33,482 nt of DNA from Actinomycetota bacterium (GCA_016870595.1 VGBI01000021.1:1-33482), one strand, 5' to 3'; counted from the stretch's first letter, positions 20,420 to 27,787 are shown. Made by a program: numbers and translations. Notes: generated from the sequence alone by a model not told the origin.

Positions 20420-21937
20420 ATGGAACCCGCCCCGCCGCTGTGGACCCTGACCGGGCGTGACCCCGGCGACCTCGCCGTCGACGACGGGCGGCGGTCGCTC
20501 ACGTGGTCGGCCCTCGACGCCGAGACCAACGCCTTCGGCCACGGCCTCGTTGCGCGTGGTCTGGTCCCGGGCGACCACGTGTCGGTCGTCGCCCGCAACC
20601 ACGTGGAGTACCTCGTGGCGGTGATCGGGTCGATGCGGGCCGGGATGGTGGTCACGCCCGTGAAGACGGGCTGGACCCCGTCCGAGATCGGCTACCTCCT
20701 CCAGGACGCGGGCTCACGCGCGGTGGTCACCGACGTTGCGTCGGCGCGCGTAGCCGCGCAGCAGCAGGGCGTCGTGCTCGTGGACCTCGAGCGCGACCAC
20801 GCGGAGTGGATCGCCGCGCAGTCCACCGACCCGCACCCGTACGACCGCTGCGGCTGGCGACTCTCGTACACGTCGGGCACGACCGGACGGCCCAAGGGCG
20901 TGGTGCGGGCCGACTCCGGCACGCGGCCGTTCAGCGACGCCTTCGTCGCGTCGGCCGCGTTCGCGACGGCACTGCAGATCCCGCGCGACGACCCGCACCT
21001 CGTGGTCTCGCGTCTGTTCCATGGCGCGCCCCTCACCTTTGCGTTGTCGGTGCTCGCGGCCGGCACGCCGCTGTTCGTGATGGAGCGTTGGGACGCCGCG
21101 ACCTCCGTCGACCTCCTCGCCGGTGGCGCGGCGTCGACGATCATGGTGCCGACGATGTTCCGGCAGATGCTCGCCCTGCCCGAGGCCACGCGCGCCCGCC
21201 TCCCCGTCCCGACGTTGCGCACGGTGATCCACGGTGGGGAGCCGTGCCCGGTCGGCCTGAAGCGGCGCATGATCGACTGGCTCGGCCCGATCTTCGTCGA
21301 GTACTTCGGGGTCAGCGAGGGCGGCATGACGCTGGCCTCCACCGACGACTGGCTCGCGCGCCCCGGCACGGTCGGGCGCATCCACACCGCCGCCGGGGTC
21401 GTGATCCTCGACGACGACGGGCAGGAGGTCCCCGCCGGCACCGAGGGCGCCGTGTACTTCCGGTCGGGTGGTGCGTCGTTCTCGTACAAGGGCGACCCCG
21501 ACAAGACCGAGTCGGCCCACCGCGGCGACGCCTTCACCGCCGGCGACATCGGGTACGTCGACGCCGACGGCTACCTCTTCCTCTCCGGCCGCCGCGCCGA
21601 CGTGATCGTCTCGGCCGGCGTCAACGTGTACCCGGCCGAGATCGAGACCGAGCTCGAGGTGGTCCCGGGCGTGGCCGACCTGTGCGTGGTCGGCGCGCCC
21701 CACGAGGAGCGGGGCGAGATCCCCGTCGCGGTGGTGGTCGTGGCCGAGGGGTTCGCACCGGACGCGGTCGTGGCCGGCCTCGAGGCCCGAGCCGCCGAGC
21801 ACGTGGCCGGGTACAAGCGGCCGGCGCACTACGTCGTGGAGGACTCCCTGCCCCGCGACGACACCGGCAAGCTGCTGCGGCGCCAGGTGCGCGACCGCAT
21901 GTGGGGCGACGAGTCGCCCTTCGCCGCCCGGGCCTGA
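20420..21937 (+). CDS. Acyl-CoA synthetase (AMP-forming, ANL superfamily)
   Basis: The 505-aa enzyme should activate a carboxylic acid to its CoA thioester via an acyl-adenylate. All ANL core motifs are visible: the phosphate loop YTSGTTGRPKG (150-160), EYFGVSEGG before the adenine site, GDIGYVDADGYLFLSGR (motifs A7-A8, hinge region), and PRDDTGKLLRR with the catalytic Lys at 484. No export signal is seen. The substrate cannot be read from the sequence; fatty or alicyclic acids are the usual choice in such contexts. ATG 20420 carries TACGAT 7 nt upstream. The gene is divergent from the F420 reductase gene, and the two could be coregulated. Confidence 0.9.
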   Translation: MEPAPPLWTLTGRDPGDLAVDDGRRSLTWSALDAETNAFGHGLVARGLVPGDHVSVVARNHVEYLVAVIGSMRAGMVVTPVKTGWTPSEIGYLLQDAGSRAVVTDVASARVAAQQQGVVLVDLERDHAEWIAAQSTDPHPYDRCGWRLSYTSGTTGRPKGVVRADSGTRPFSDAFVASAAFATALQIPRDDPHLVVSRLFHGAPLTFALSVLAAGTPLFVMERWDAATSVDLLAGGAASTIMVPTMFRQMLALPEATRARLPVPTLRTVIHGGEPCPVGLKRRMIDWLGPIFVEYFGVSEGGMTLASTDDWLARPGTVGRIHTAAGVVILDDDGQEVPAGTEGAVYFRSGGASFSYKGDPDKTESAHRGDAFTAGDIGYVDADGYLFLSGRRADVIVSAGVNVYPAEIETELEVVPGVADLCVVGAPHEERGEIPVAVVVVAEGFAPDAVVAGLEARAAEHVAGYKRPAHYVVEDSLPRDDTGKLLRRQVRDRMWGDESPFAARA

Positions 21938-21941
21938 CCCC

Positions 21942-21979
21942 GGGCGGGGGCGGGGCGCGGGCAGGGGCGGGGGCGGGGT
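21942..21979 (+). other. G-quadruplex motif upstream of the HNH gene
   Basis: The 38-bp stretch has seven G-runs of 3-5 with loops of 1-3 nt (GGGCGGGGGCGGGG, then GGG, GGGG, GGGGG and GGGG runs). It lies in the 73-bp gap between the acyl-CoA synthetase stop and GTG 22011, on the coding strand. Confidence 0.65.
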
Positions 21980-21998
21980 GACTGTCACACCCCTCCGT

Positions 21999-22004
21999 CA
22001 TGAT
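21999..22004 (+). promoter_or_regulatory. Leaderless-type -10 (CATGAT) for the HNH gene
   Basis: CATGAT is 6 nt before GTG 22011 and supports that start over GTG 21978. Confidence 0.4.
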
Positions 22005-22010
22005 GACCTC

Positions 22011-23243
22011 GTGATCGAACATACGTTTGCCCCCGAGCCCGATGACTTCGAGGCCGATGGCTTCGAGCCCGGTGACCCCGGACCTGGCTCCCCCGGCCCC
22101 GACGCCGTCGGGCTCGACTACTCGGGCCTCGTCGACGGGTTCCGCTGCCACACCACGGCGTGGATCCGGGCGGAGCGCGACCGGGTCGTCCGGGACCAGC
22201 GGGCCCTGCGGGTGCGGGAGCTGGCCCTCACCCGGGTGCTCGACGAGCGGGGCCAGATCGACGACTCGCTCGCCCAGGCCGACGGCGTGTCGGTCCGGGT
22301 GGTGCGCGAGACGGTGGCGACCGCCCGGGCGCTCGAGGATCTCCCCACCATCGCCGCGGTCGCGGCCGCCGGTCGCCTGTCGGCCGAGCAGCTGACCCAG
22401 GTCGTGAAGGTGGCCGACCCCTCCGACGAGCACCGCTGGGCCGACGAGGCCCCGTCGTGGTCGCCCCAGGACCTCGCCCAGGAGGCCCGGACCCGGCGCA
22501 CGCCCACGGTCGAGGAGGCCGCCGCCCGCCGCGACGCCCGCGAGCTGCGCTGGTGGTGGAACCGGCGCACCGGGATGCTCGACGGTCGCTTCTCCCTCCC
22601 CGACCTCGACGGCGCACGCTTCGAGACGCTGCTCACCGCCATGACCGACCGGATGCGACCGGCACGCGGCGAGGCCTGGGAGACCCGGGCCCGGCGCGGC
22701 GCCGACGCGCTGATGGTGCTGGTCGACACCCAGGCCGCCCCGGCCTCGACCCGGGGGCACGAGCCCACCCCCGCCGCGCCGGTCCACCTCGTGGTGGAGG
22801 TGCCGCTCCGGGGTCCGGCCACCGTGGCCGGCGTGCCCCTCCCCGACGCGATGGTCGAGCGGCTGCGGGCCCACGCCGTGGTCGAGCCGGTCCTCGTCGA
22901 CGACACCGGCGCCCCGGTCACGGTGGGGCGCTGCGAGTCGGCGCTGTCGGAGAAGACCAAGCGGGTGGTCCGCCAGCGTGACGGCCGCTGCCGGTGGCCC
23001 GGGTGCGACCGCCGCACCGGGCTCGAGGTACACCACCTCTGGCCCCGGTCGTGGGGCGGCGACGACCGCATCGCCAATCTCGCCTCGGTGTGCACGACCC
23101 ACCACCACCGCCTCGCCCCCCAGGGCCCCCGCCTGCTGCTCGGCAACCCCAACCACCCGGCGGGCCTGGTCCTGGTCGACCACGACGACCTCCCCGCCCT
23201 CGCCCAGCTCGCCGCCGAGCGGGCCCGGGCCGACGACGGATGA
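22011..23243 (+). CDS. DUF222 + HNH endonuclease domain protein
   Basis: The protein is 410 aa from GTG 22011 (421 from GTG 21978). The N-terminal two thirds match DUF222 (13E12-like), rich in Arg/Ala/Glu, with ELALTRVLDERGQIDDSLAQ and LSAEQLTQVVKVAD. The C-terminal HNH nuclease domain is complete: CRWPGC, then LEVHHLWPRSWGGDDRIANL and CTTHHHRL. Catalytic His, the Asn and the metal-site residues are all present, so activity is plausible. Such genes are multicopy in many actinobacteria and have been linked to mobile elements, but their role is unsettled. No transposase or repeats adjoin this copy. An acidic, Pro/Gly-rich N-terminal segment precedes DUF222. Confidence 0.87.
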   Translation: MIEHTFAPEPDDFEADGFEPGDPGPGSPGPDAVGLDYSGLVDGFRCHTTAWIRAERDRVVRDQRALRVRELALTRVLDERGQIDDSLAQADGVSVRVVRETVATARALEDLPTIAAVAAAGRLSAEQLTQVVKVADPSDEHRWADEAPSWSPQDLAQEARTRRTPTVEEAAARRDARELRWWWNRRTGMLDGRFSLPDLDGARFETLLTAMTDRMRPARGEAWETRARRGADALMVLVDTQAAPASTRGHEPTPAAPVHLVVEVPLRGPATVAGVPLPDAMVERLRAHAVVEPVLVDDTGAPVTVGRCESALSEKTKRVVRQRDGRCRWPGCDRRTGLEVHHLWPRSWGGDDRIANLASVCTTHHHRLAPQGPRLLLGNPNHPAGLVLVDHDDLPALAQLAAERARADDG

Positions 23244-23266
23244 GCGCCGGGGCGGCACGCAAGGCA

Positions 23267-23334
23267 GGAGCCGCAGGGGCGACACGGGCGGCAAGGGCGA
23301 CAGGAGCCGCAGGGGCCCAAGGAGCAGCAGGGGC
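23267..23334. repeat. Imperfect 18-bp period repeat after the HNH gene
   Basis: GGAGCCGCAGGGGC occurs at 23267 and 23303, and GGAGCAGCAGGGGC at 23321, with a degenerate copy between, all on an 18-bp period. It fills part of the 163-bp gap between the HNH and DUF35 genes; no other feature was seen there apart from a weak -10-like GAGACT 7 nt before ATG 23407. Confidence 0.6.
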
Positions 23335-23406
23335 GATGGATGCGCGGCGGGATCCGGGGCGCGCGCGGACATGCGCGGCGGTCACGGCGGTGCGAGACTG
23401 CCGCCG

Positions 23407-23826
23407 ATGCATCCCGACCTTCCCCGTCCCGCCCCCGGGCCCGTCGAGGCCCCGTTCTGGGAGTGGTGCCGCCGCCACGAGCTGCGCCTCCAGCGCTGCA
23501 GCGACTGCGGCACGTTCCGCTTCCACCCCCGGCCCCGTTGCCACGCGTGCACGTCGGCCGCGGCCGACTGGACGCCGGTGGCCGGCACCGGCACGGTCGC
23601 CTCGTACACCGTGCTGTACCCGCCGGTGCTCCCGGCCTTCGCCGACCGGGTGCCGTACAACGCCGTGGTCGTGCAGCTCGACGAGGGGCCGTTCATGGTG
23701 AGCAACCTCCTCGGGGTCGACAACGAGGACCTCGAGGTCGGGATGCGGGTCGCGGTGACCTTCGTCGACGTCGACGACGAGTACGCGCTGCCCCAGTTCC
23801 GCCCAGTCGGCGCAGAGGCGGCGTGA
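23407..23826 (+). CDS. Zn-ribbon OB-fold protein (DUF35), thiolase partner
   Basis: The 139-aa protein has the two-part DUF35 layout. A rubredoxin-like Zn ribbon holds Cys31, Cys34, Cys45 and Cys48 (CSDC and CHAC), followed by an OB fold with GTGTVASYTVLYPP and VGMRVAVTFVDVDD. DUF35 proteins bind acyl-CoA and form complexes with thiolase-like partners, for example steroid side-chain Ltp2/ChsH2 and BbsA/BbsB. Its stop overlaps the GTG start of the thiolase by 4 bp (GTGA), so the two products are probably made together and form a complex. The ATG start has no good ribosome site; a weak leaderless-type GAGACT precedes it. Confidence 0.87.
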   Translation: MHPDLPRPAPGPVEAPFWEWCRRHELRLQRCSDCGTFRFHPRPRCHACTSAAADWTPVAGTGTVASYTVLYPPVLPAFADRVPYNAVVVQLDEGPFMVSNLLGVDNEDLEVGMRVAVTFVDVDDEYALPQFRPVGAEAA

Positions 23827-25034
23827 GCGCGCCCGACCGGATCGACGTCGTGAGTGGCCGCAGCGCGATCGCCGGGATCGGCGAGACCGTCTACGGCAAG
23901 AACCTGGGGCGCAGCGAGCTCGACCTCGCCTGCGAGGCGATCGTCGCGGCGTGCGCCGACGCCGGCTTTCCGGTGCAGGAGGTCGACGGCATCGTCTCGT
24001 ACCACATCGAGCAGGTGTCGGAGGAGGCGATCGTCCACGCGCTCGGGCTCGAGAACTGCTCGTTCATGGCCCGGACCACGTCGGGGGGCGGTGGGGCCGC
24101 CAGCGTCGTCGGGCTCGCCGCCGTCGCCGTGGCCAGTGGGCAGGCCGAGTCGGTGATCGCGTTCCGGGCCCGCAACCGCTCGAAGGGCGCGTCGTACGGC
24201 GGTGACCCCAACCAGGGCGGACGGCCCTGGGAGAAGGCGGGCCGCGCGGTGAGCGGGGGGAACCAGTGGCACCACCCGTTCGGGGTGGCGTCGCCGACCC
24301 ACGAGATGGCGCTCATCGCCCGTCGGCACATGGCCCTGTTCGGCACCACCGCCGAGCAGTTCGGCACGCAGTCGGTGGCGCAGCGGTTCCACGCGTCGCA
24401 CAACCCGCGCGCCATCATGCGCACGCCGATCACCCTCGACGACTGGCACAACGCCCGGATGATCGCCGACCCGATCCGGCTCGTCGACTGTTCGCTCGAG
24501 AACGACGGCGCCACCGCCATCCTCGTCACCACCCCCGAGCGGGCCCGCGACCTCCCCCAGCCCCCGGTCACGGTGCTCGCCCAGGCCATGGGCGCGGGAC
24601 CGATCCACGTGGCGCTGGCCGACTACTTCCGCACGTCGTCGAGCTTCGACGAGCGCGACTTCGCGGGGCGGCACATCGCCCGTCAGCTGTTCGCGCGGGC
24701 GGGATGCACCCCGGCCGACGTCGACGTCGCGGCGATCTTCGACCACTTCACCATGGCCGTGCCGCTCAGCCTCGAGCAGTACGGCTTCTGCGGTCTCGGC
24801 GAGGGCGGCCCCATGATCGAGTCGGGCGCGACCCGCTGGCCCGACGGGGCCCTGCCCGTGAACACCCACGGCGGCAGCAACGGCGAGGGCTTCATCCACG
24901 GCGCCAACCACGTGCCCGAGGCCGTCCGCCAGATCCGCGGCACGTCGACCTGCCAGGTCGCCGGGGCCGAGGTCGCGCTCGTCACCGGCGCGATCAGCGA
25001 CCCGGCCGGGGCGGTCCTCCTCGGCCGCGGCTGA
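23823..25034 (+). CDS. SCP2-type thiolase-like / lipid-transfer protein, DUF35 partner
   Basis: The 403-aa protein belongs to the SCP2-thiolase family. Landmarks are SAIAGIGETVYGKNLGRSEL at the N-terminus, AAIFDHFTMAVPLSLEQYGF and GEGGPMIESGATRWPDG, then NTHGGSNGEGFIHGANHVPE with the conserved HGG/HG positions. Where thiolases have the nucleophilic Cys the sequence reads RTTSGGGGAASVVG, with no Cys. With the DUF35 neighbour this suggests a retro-aldol cleavage of a CoA ester like Ltp2-ChsH2, rather than Claisen condensation, but the substrate is not known. The GTG start overlaps the DUF35 stop (GTGA). A HAD hydrolase follows after 22 nt in a likely operon. Confidence 0.87.
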   Translation: MSAPDRIDVVSGRSAIAGIGETVYGKNLGRSELDLACEAIVAACADAGFPVQEVDGIVSYHIEQVSEEAIVHALGLENCSFMARTTSGGGGAASVVGLAAVAVASGQAESVIAFRARNRSKGASYGGDPNQGGRPWEKAGRAVSGGNQWHHPFGVASPTHEMALIARRHMALFGTTAEQFGTQSVAQRFHASHNPRAIMRTPITLDDWHNARMIADPIRLVDCSLENDGATAILVTTPERARDLPQPPVTVLAQAMGAGPIHVALADYFRTSSSFDERDFAGRHIARQLFARAGCTPADVDVAAIFDHFTMAVPLSLEQYGFCGLGEGGPMIESGATRWPDGALPVNTHGGSNGEGFIHGANHVPEAVRQIRGTSTCQVAGAEVALVTGAISDPAGAVLLGRG

Positions 25035-26241
25035 CCCTCCGAAGGAGACACCCCCGATGGCCGACACCCCGTTCGCCGCCGTGCTGTTCGACTTCGGCGG
25101 GGTGTTCACGCAGTCCCCGTTCGAGGTGGTCCGGCTCCACGGCGAGGAGGTGGGCGCCGATCCGGAGCTCATCCTCTCGGTCCTGTTCGGTGCCTACGAC
25201 CGTGACGGGGACCACCCGTGGCACCGGCTCGAGCGGGGCGAGGTCGGCATCGACGCTGCGCTCGCCGAGATCCGGGCCCTGGCCGACGCCGCCGGGCTCG
25301 AGGTCGACCCGTTCGCCGCCTTCGCCAAGTTCGGCACGGGTGGGGCGATGGCCGAGGCGATGGTGGCGCGCACCCGGCGCCTGCGCACCGCGGGCTACCG
25401 CACCGGGCTGGTCACCAACAACGTGCGCGAGTTCGGCGAGGGCTGGCGCAGCCTGATCCCGGTCGATGACCTGTTCGAGGTCGTGATCGACTCGAGTCAC
25501 GCCGGGGTGCGCAAGCCCGATCCCCGAATCTTCGCCCTCGCCACCGATGCCCTCGGGGTCGATCCCCGGCGGTGCGTGTTCCTCGACGACTTCCCCGGGA
25601 ACGTCGCTGCCGCCGAGGCCCTCGGGATGACCGGCATCGTGGTGGGCTCCGACCGCCACGCGGCGATCGCCGCGCTCGACGCACTGCTCGGCGCCGGCTG
25701 ACCCGGACGCCCCGCCGCGGGAGCGCACCGTCCAGGCCGCAGCCACGAGGATCGTCGTGACCACGCCGACGGCGATCGCCGCGCCACCGGCGAGCACCGA
25801 CCGCACGTCGGTCCCGGCGGTGAGGGCGTGCAGCGTCGCGAAGGCGAACAGGCCGTAGCTGGCCAGGTGGACCTGCCGCCACAGCCGGCGCGGGAGGTGC
25901 TTCTGGGCGAGCGAGGTCAGCTCGACCGCGAGCATCACGTAGAAGGCCACGATCCCGAGCGCGACCGCGAGCGGCTTCCACGCCGAGGCCAGGGGCACGA
26001 GCAGTTCGACGGCCCCGAACGACGTGAAGTTGTCGGCCACCAGCGCACCCATGTGCACGAGCACGAACCCGACGGCGAGCCCACCGAGGAAGCGGTGCAC
26101 GCCCAGCAGCCACCACGGGCGCGCCCACCGCTTCAGGATCCGGGTCGCGTGGAGCACGCCCCAGAGCATCGAGGCGAGGAGCAGCCCCCACGCCACGATC
26201 CCGGTGGATCGGGCGACGTACCAGGCCAGGTGTTCGGTCAT
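24994..26241 (-). CDS. Ferric reductase-like transmembrane (MsrQ/FRD-type heme) protein
   Basis: The first 175 residues (26241 to about 25710) have five membrane helices and two His pairs, His49/His63 and His125/His138, spaced 14 and 13. This is the b-heme ligand pattern of ferric reductase-like and MsrQ-type proteins. GVHRFLGGLAVGFVLVHM and RQVHLASYGLFAFATLH show the pairs. The frame has no stop at the natural end and stays open antisense through the HAD gene to 24994; those last 240 residues are charged, unrelated to the domain and probably not a real folded part. ATG 26241 has GAGGAA upstream. It follows ApbE by 40 nt, so it should act with it in membrane electron transfer. Confidence 0.72.
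   Translation of the reverse strand: MTEHLAWYVARSTGIVAWGLLLASMLWGVLHATRILKRWARPWWLLGVHRFLGGLAVGFVLVHMGALVADNFTSFGAVELLVPLASAWKPLAVALGIVAFYVMLAVELTSLAQKHLPRRLWRQVHLASYGLFAFATLHALTAGTDVRSVLAGGAAIAVGVVTTILVAAAWTVRSRGGASGSAGAEQCVERGDRRVAVGAHHDAGHPEGLGGSDVPGEVVEEHAPPGIDPEGIGGEGEDSGIGLAHPGVTRVDHDLEQVIDRDQAAPALAELAHVVGDQPGAVARGAQAPGARHHRLGHRPTRAELGEGGERVDLEPGGVGQGPDLGERSVDADLAPLEPVPRVVPVTVVGTEQDREDELRIGAHLLAVEPDHLERGLREHPAEVEQHGGERGVGHRGCLLRRVSRGRGGPPRPGR
25057..25701 (+). CDS. HAD-IA family hydrolase
   Basis: The 214-aa protein has the HAD motifs in order: LFDFGGVFT with nucleophile Asp12 (the second Asp of DxD is Gly, as in the epoxide-hydrolase N-terminal-like subgroup), motif II LVTNN at about 120, motif III Lys in RKPD at about 152, and motif IV FLDDFPGN at about 174. 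It is predicted to be a soluble phosphatase or dehalogenase-like hydrolase. The start has AAGGAG 9 nt upstream. It is third in the DUF35-thiolase-HAD set. Its whole length is also open antisense in the ferric-reductase frame. The loss of the second Asp makes phosphotransfer less certain. Confidence 0.86.
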   Translation: MADTPFAAVLFDFGGVFTQSPFEVVRLHGEEVGADPELILSVLFGAYDRDGDHPWHRLERGEVGIDAALAEIRALADAAGLEVDPFAAFAKFGTGGAMAEAMVARTRRLRTAGYRTGLVTNNVREFGEGWRSLIPVDDLFEVVIDSSHAGVRKPDPRIFALATDALGVDPRRCVFLDDFPGNVAAAEALGMTGIVVGSDRHAAIAALDALLGAG

Positions 26242-26281
26242 CGGGGTTCCTCGGGACTCAGGGCGGATTCGGAGGGAACGA

Positions 26282-27214
26282 TCAGGCGGCGGAGGAGGCG
26301 AAGGCGGCGACCGCGCCGACGGGGTGGACCGCGCCGGTGTCGTCGGTGCACCAGCCGGTCACGCCGTGGTGGGCGAGCAACGCGGGCCCGGCGACCGGGC
26401 CGGCGACGAAGGCGGCCTTGGCCAGCACCTCGGCCCACCACGCCCGGCCCGCGAGCACCGTCACCCCGGCGAGGCCGCTCGTGGCGCAGGCGCCGGTGGC
26501 GGGGTCCACGAGATGGTGGCGCGTCCCACCGGGCCCACCCCACGTGCGCTGCGTCGACCAGGTCGAGGCGACCGCCCCACCGTCGAGGCGGGTCTCGGTG
26601 AGGGTCGCCCCGGTGTGGGGATGGTCGATCGCGATGCACCAGCCGTCGGCGTCGGGGGCGTCGCCCTCGACCCGCAGGTCCCCGCCCACGTTCACCAGCA
26701 CGCCCCGGGCCCCGGCCCGCATCAGGGCGTCGGCGACCAGATCGGCGGCGAGGCCCTTGCCGATCCCGCCGGGATCGACGCGCACCCCGGGCGGCAACCG
26801 CACCGCGCCGACGACGTGATCGGTGACGATCCCCGCGCAACCGGGCGCCGGGATCGTCACCGTGACCGGGTGGGGGGCCGTCCGGTCGATCGCGTCGAAG
26901 TCACGGTCGTAGCCGAGGGCGACGACCGCGTCGAGCACGGTGGGGTCGAAGCGCCCGTCGGTGCGGTGCCATCCGTCCACCGCGTGCTCCACGAGACGCA
27001 GGGTGTCGGCGTGCACCACCACCGGGGCGCCGGTCGCGGCGTTGCAGCGCGAGATCTCACTGTCGGGCCGGAACCGGCTCCAGCGTCGTTCGAGCTGCTC
27101 CAGTCGGGCCCGGGCGTACGCGATGCCGTCGGCGGCCGCGTCGGGCGTGTCGGCCACCACGATCACGTGGGCCGTGGTGCCCATGACCCGGAACCCGAGT
27201 TGCGCGTCGGCCAC
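26282..27214 (-). CDS. apbE: FAD:protein FMN transferase (ApbE family)
   Basis: ApbE transfers FMN from FAD to a Thr or Ser on a target protein. The 310-aa product from GTG 27214 (GGGAG 6 nt upstream) contains the family blocks: RWSRFRPDSEISRCN, DGRFDPTVL, RVDPGGIGKGLAADLVADAL around the FAD site, NVGGDLRV, and AVASTWSTQR with HHLVDPATG near the metal and C-terminal site. No signal peptide or lipobox is seen, so unlike many ApbE proteins it may work in the cytoplasm, or be exported by another route. The start is 2 nt after the stop of the upstream TM gene. It is followed by the ferric-reductase-like gene. No FMN-binding-domain acceptor with a clear SGAT motif is in the operon. Confidence 0.87.
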   Translation of the reverse strand: MADAQLGFRVMGTTAHVIVVADTPDAAADGIAYARARLEQLERRWSRFRPDSEISRCNAATGAPVVVHADTLRLVEHAVDGWHRTDGRFDPTVLDAVVALGYDRDFDAIDRTAPHPVTVTIPAPGCAGIVTDHVVGAVRLPPGVRVDPGGIGKGLAADLVADALMRAGARGVLVNVGGDLRVEGDAPDADGWCIAIDHPHTGATLTETRLDGGAVASTWSTQRTWGGPGGTRHHLVDPATGACATSGLAGVTVLAGRAWWAEVLAKAAFVAGPVAGPALLAHHGVTGWCTDDTGAVHPVGAVAAFASSAA

Positions 27215-27216
27215 GG

Positions 27217-27672
27217 TCAGCTCCCGCGGCTGCGCGTCTGCGGGGCGCGCGACTGGCTGCTCGGGTTGGTCCCGCCGGCGGAGGGGTTGCCCGGAACCGC
27301 CCGGTTGCCGGGCGCGACCCCGGTGCCCGCCCGGTTCCAGGCCCCGCCCATCGGCACCGACCGGGGTGCGGAGGGCCGGGCCCGGCGGTACTCGTCGTCG
27401 CGGTCGTCGCGGTCGTCGTTGCGATCGCGGTCGTCGTCGTGGTCCCGGGCCCGGTCGCTGCGGCTCGCAGCGGTGGCGTCGGTCCCGCCGGTGACGGCGC
27501 CACCGGACCCGGCGATCACCCCGGTGAGGAAGGCGGTGGCGCCGACGGCGACGCCGCCGACCACCCACCTCGAGGTGCGCAGCCCGGCCCGGCGGCGTTC
27601 GCCGGCGGTGGGGGCGTCCGGCACCGCCGGGGCGGCGGGGTCGGTCGGAGGGTGCTCGGTGGGCTCGGTCAC
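27217..27672 (-). CDS. Single-pass membrane protein with a charged Asp/Arg repeat
   Basis: The 151-aa protein from GTG 27672 (GGGAG 7 nt upstream) is not recognised. Residues about 1-30 are Pro/Thr/Ala-rich. One helix follows (WVVGGVAVGATAFLTGVIAG), then an unusual low-complexity block rich in Asp and Arg (RDHDDDRDRNDDRDDRDDEY), and a Gly/Pro/Ser/Arg tail with GNPSAGGTNPSSQSRA. That tail faintly resembles the Ser-Gly-Ala-Thr context of ApbE flavin sites, but the match is poor and no claim is made. It is first in an operon with ApbE and the heme protein, with 2 nt to the next start. The long track ORF through 27751 is ApbE plus a shadow. Confidence 0.68.
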   Translation of the reverse strand: MTEPTEHPPTDPAAPAVPDAPTAGERRRAGLRTSRWVVGGVAVGATAFLTGVIAGSGGAVTGGTDATAASRSDRARDHDDDRDRNDDRDDRDDEYRRARPSAPRSVPMGGAWNRAGTGVAPGNRAVPGNPSAGGTNPSSQSRAPQTRSRGS

Positions 27673-27758
27673 GGGCCACTCCCTGGTGATGGGCGCTGCG
27701 TTGCGCCGCTCCCCAGACAACCCGGTCGGGCGCCCCGCGCCAAGCCCACACGCTGAAG

Positions 27759-27787
27759 GATTCTCAGATCCGGCGCCCGACTCTCAG
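27759..27787 (-). promoter_or_regulatory. Two 9-bp direct repeats (CTGAGARTC) upstream of the ApbE operon
   Basis: On the minus strand CTGAGAGTC and CTGAGAATC recur exactly 20 bp apart, about two helical turns, 87-115 bp upstream of GTG 27672. This is the usual look of a response-regulator operator. The 189-bp gap (27673-27861) holds no other gene. Confidence 0.45.
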
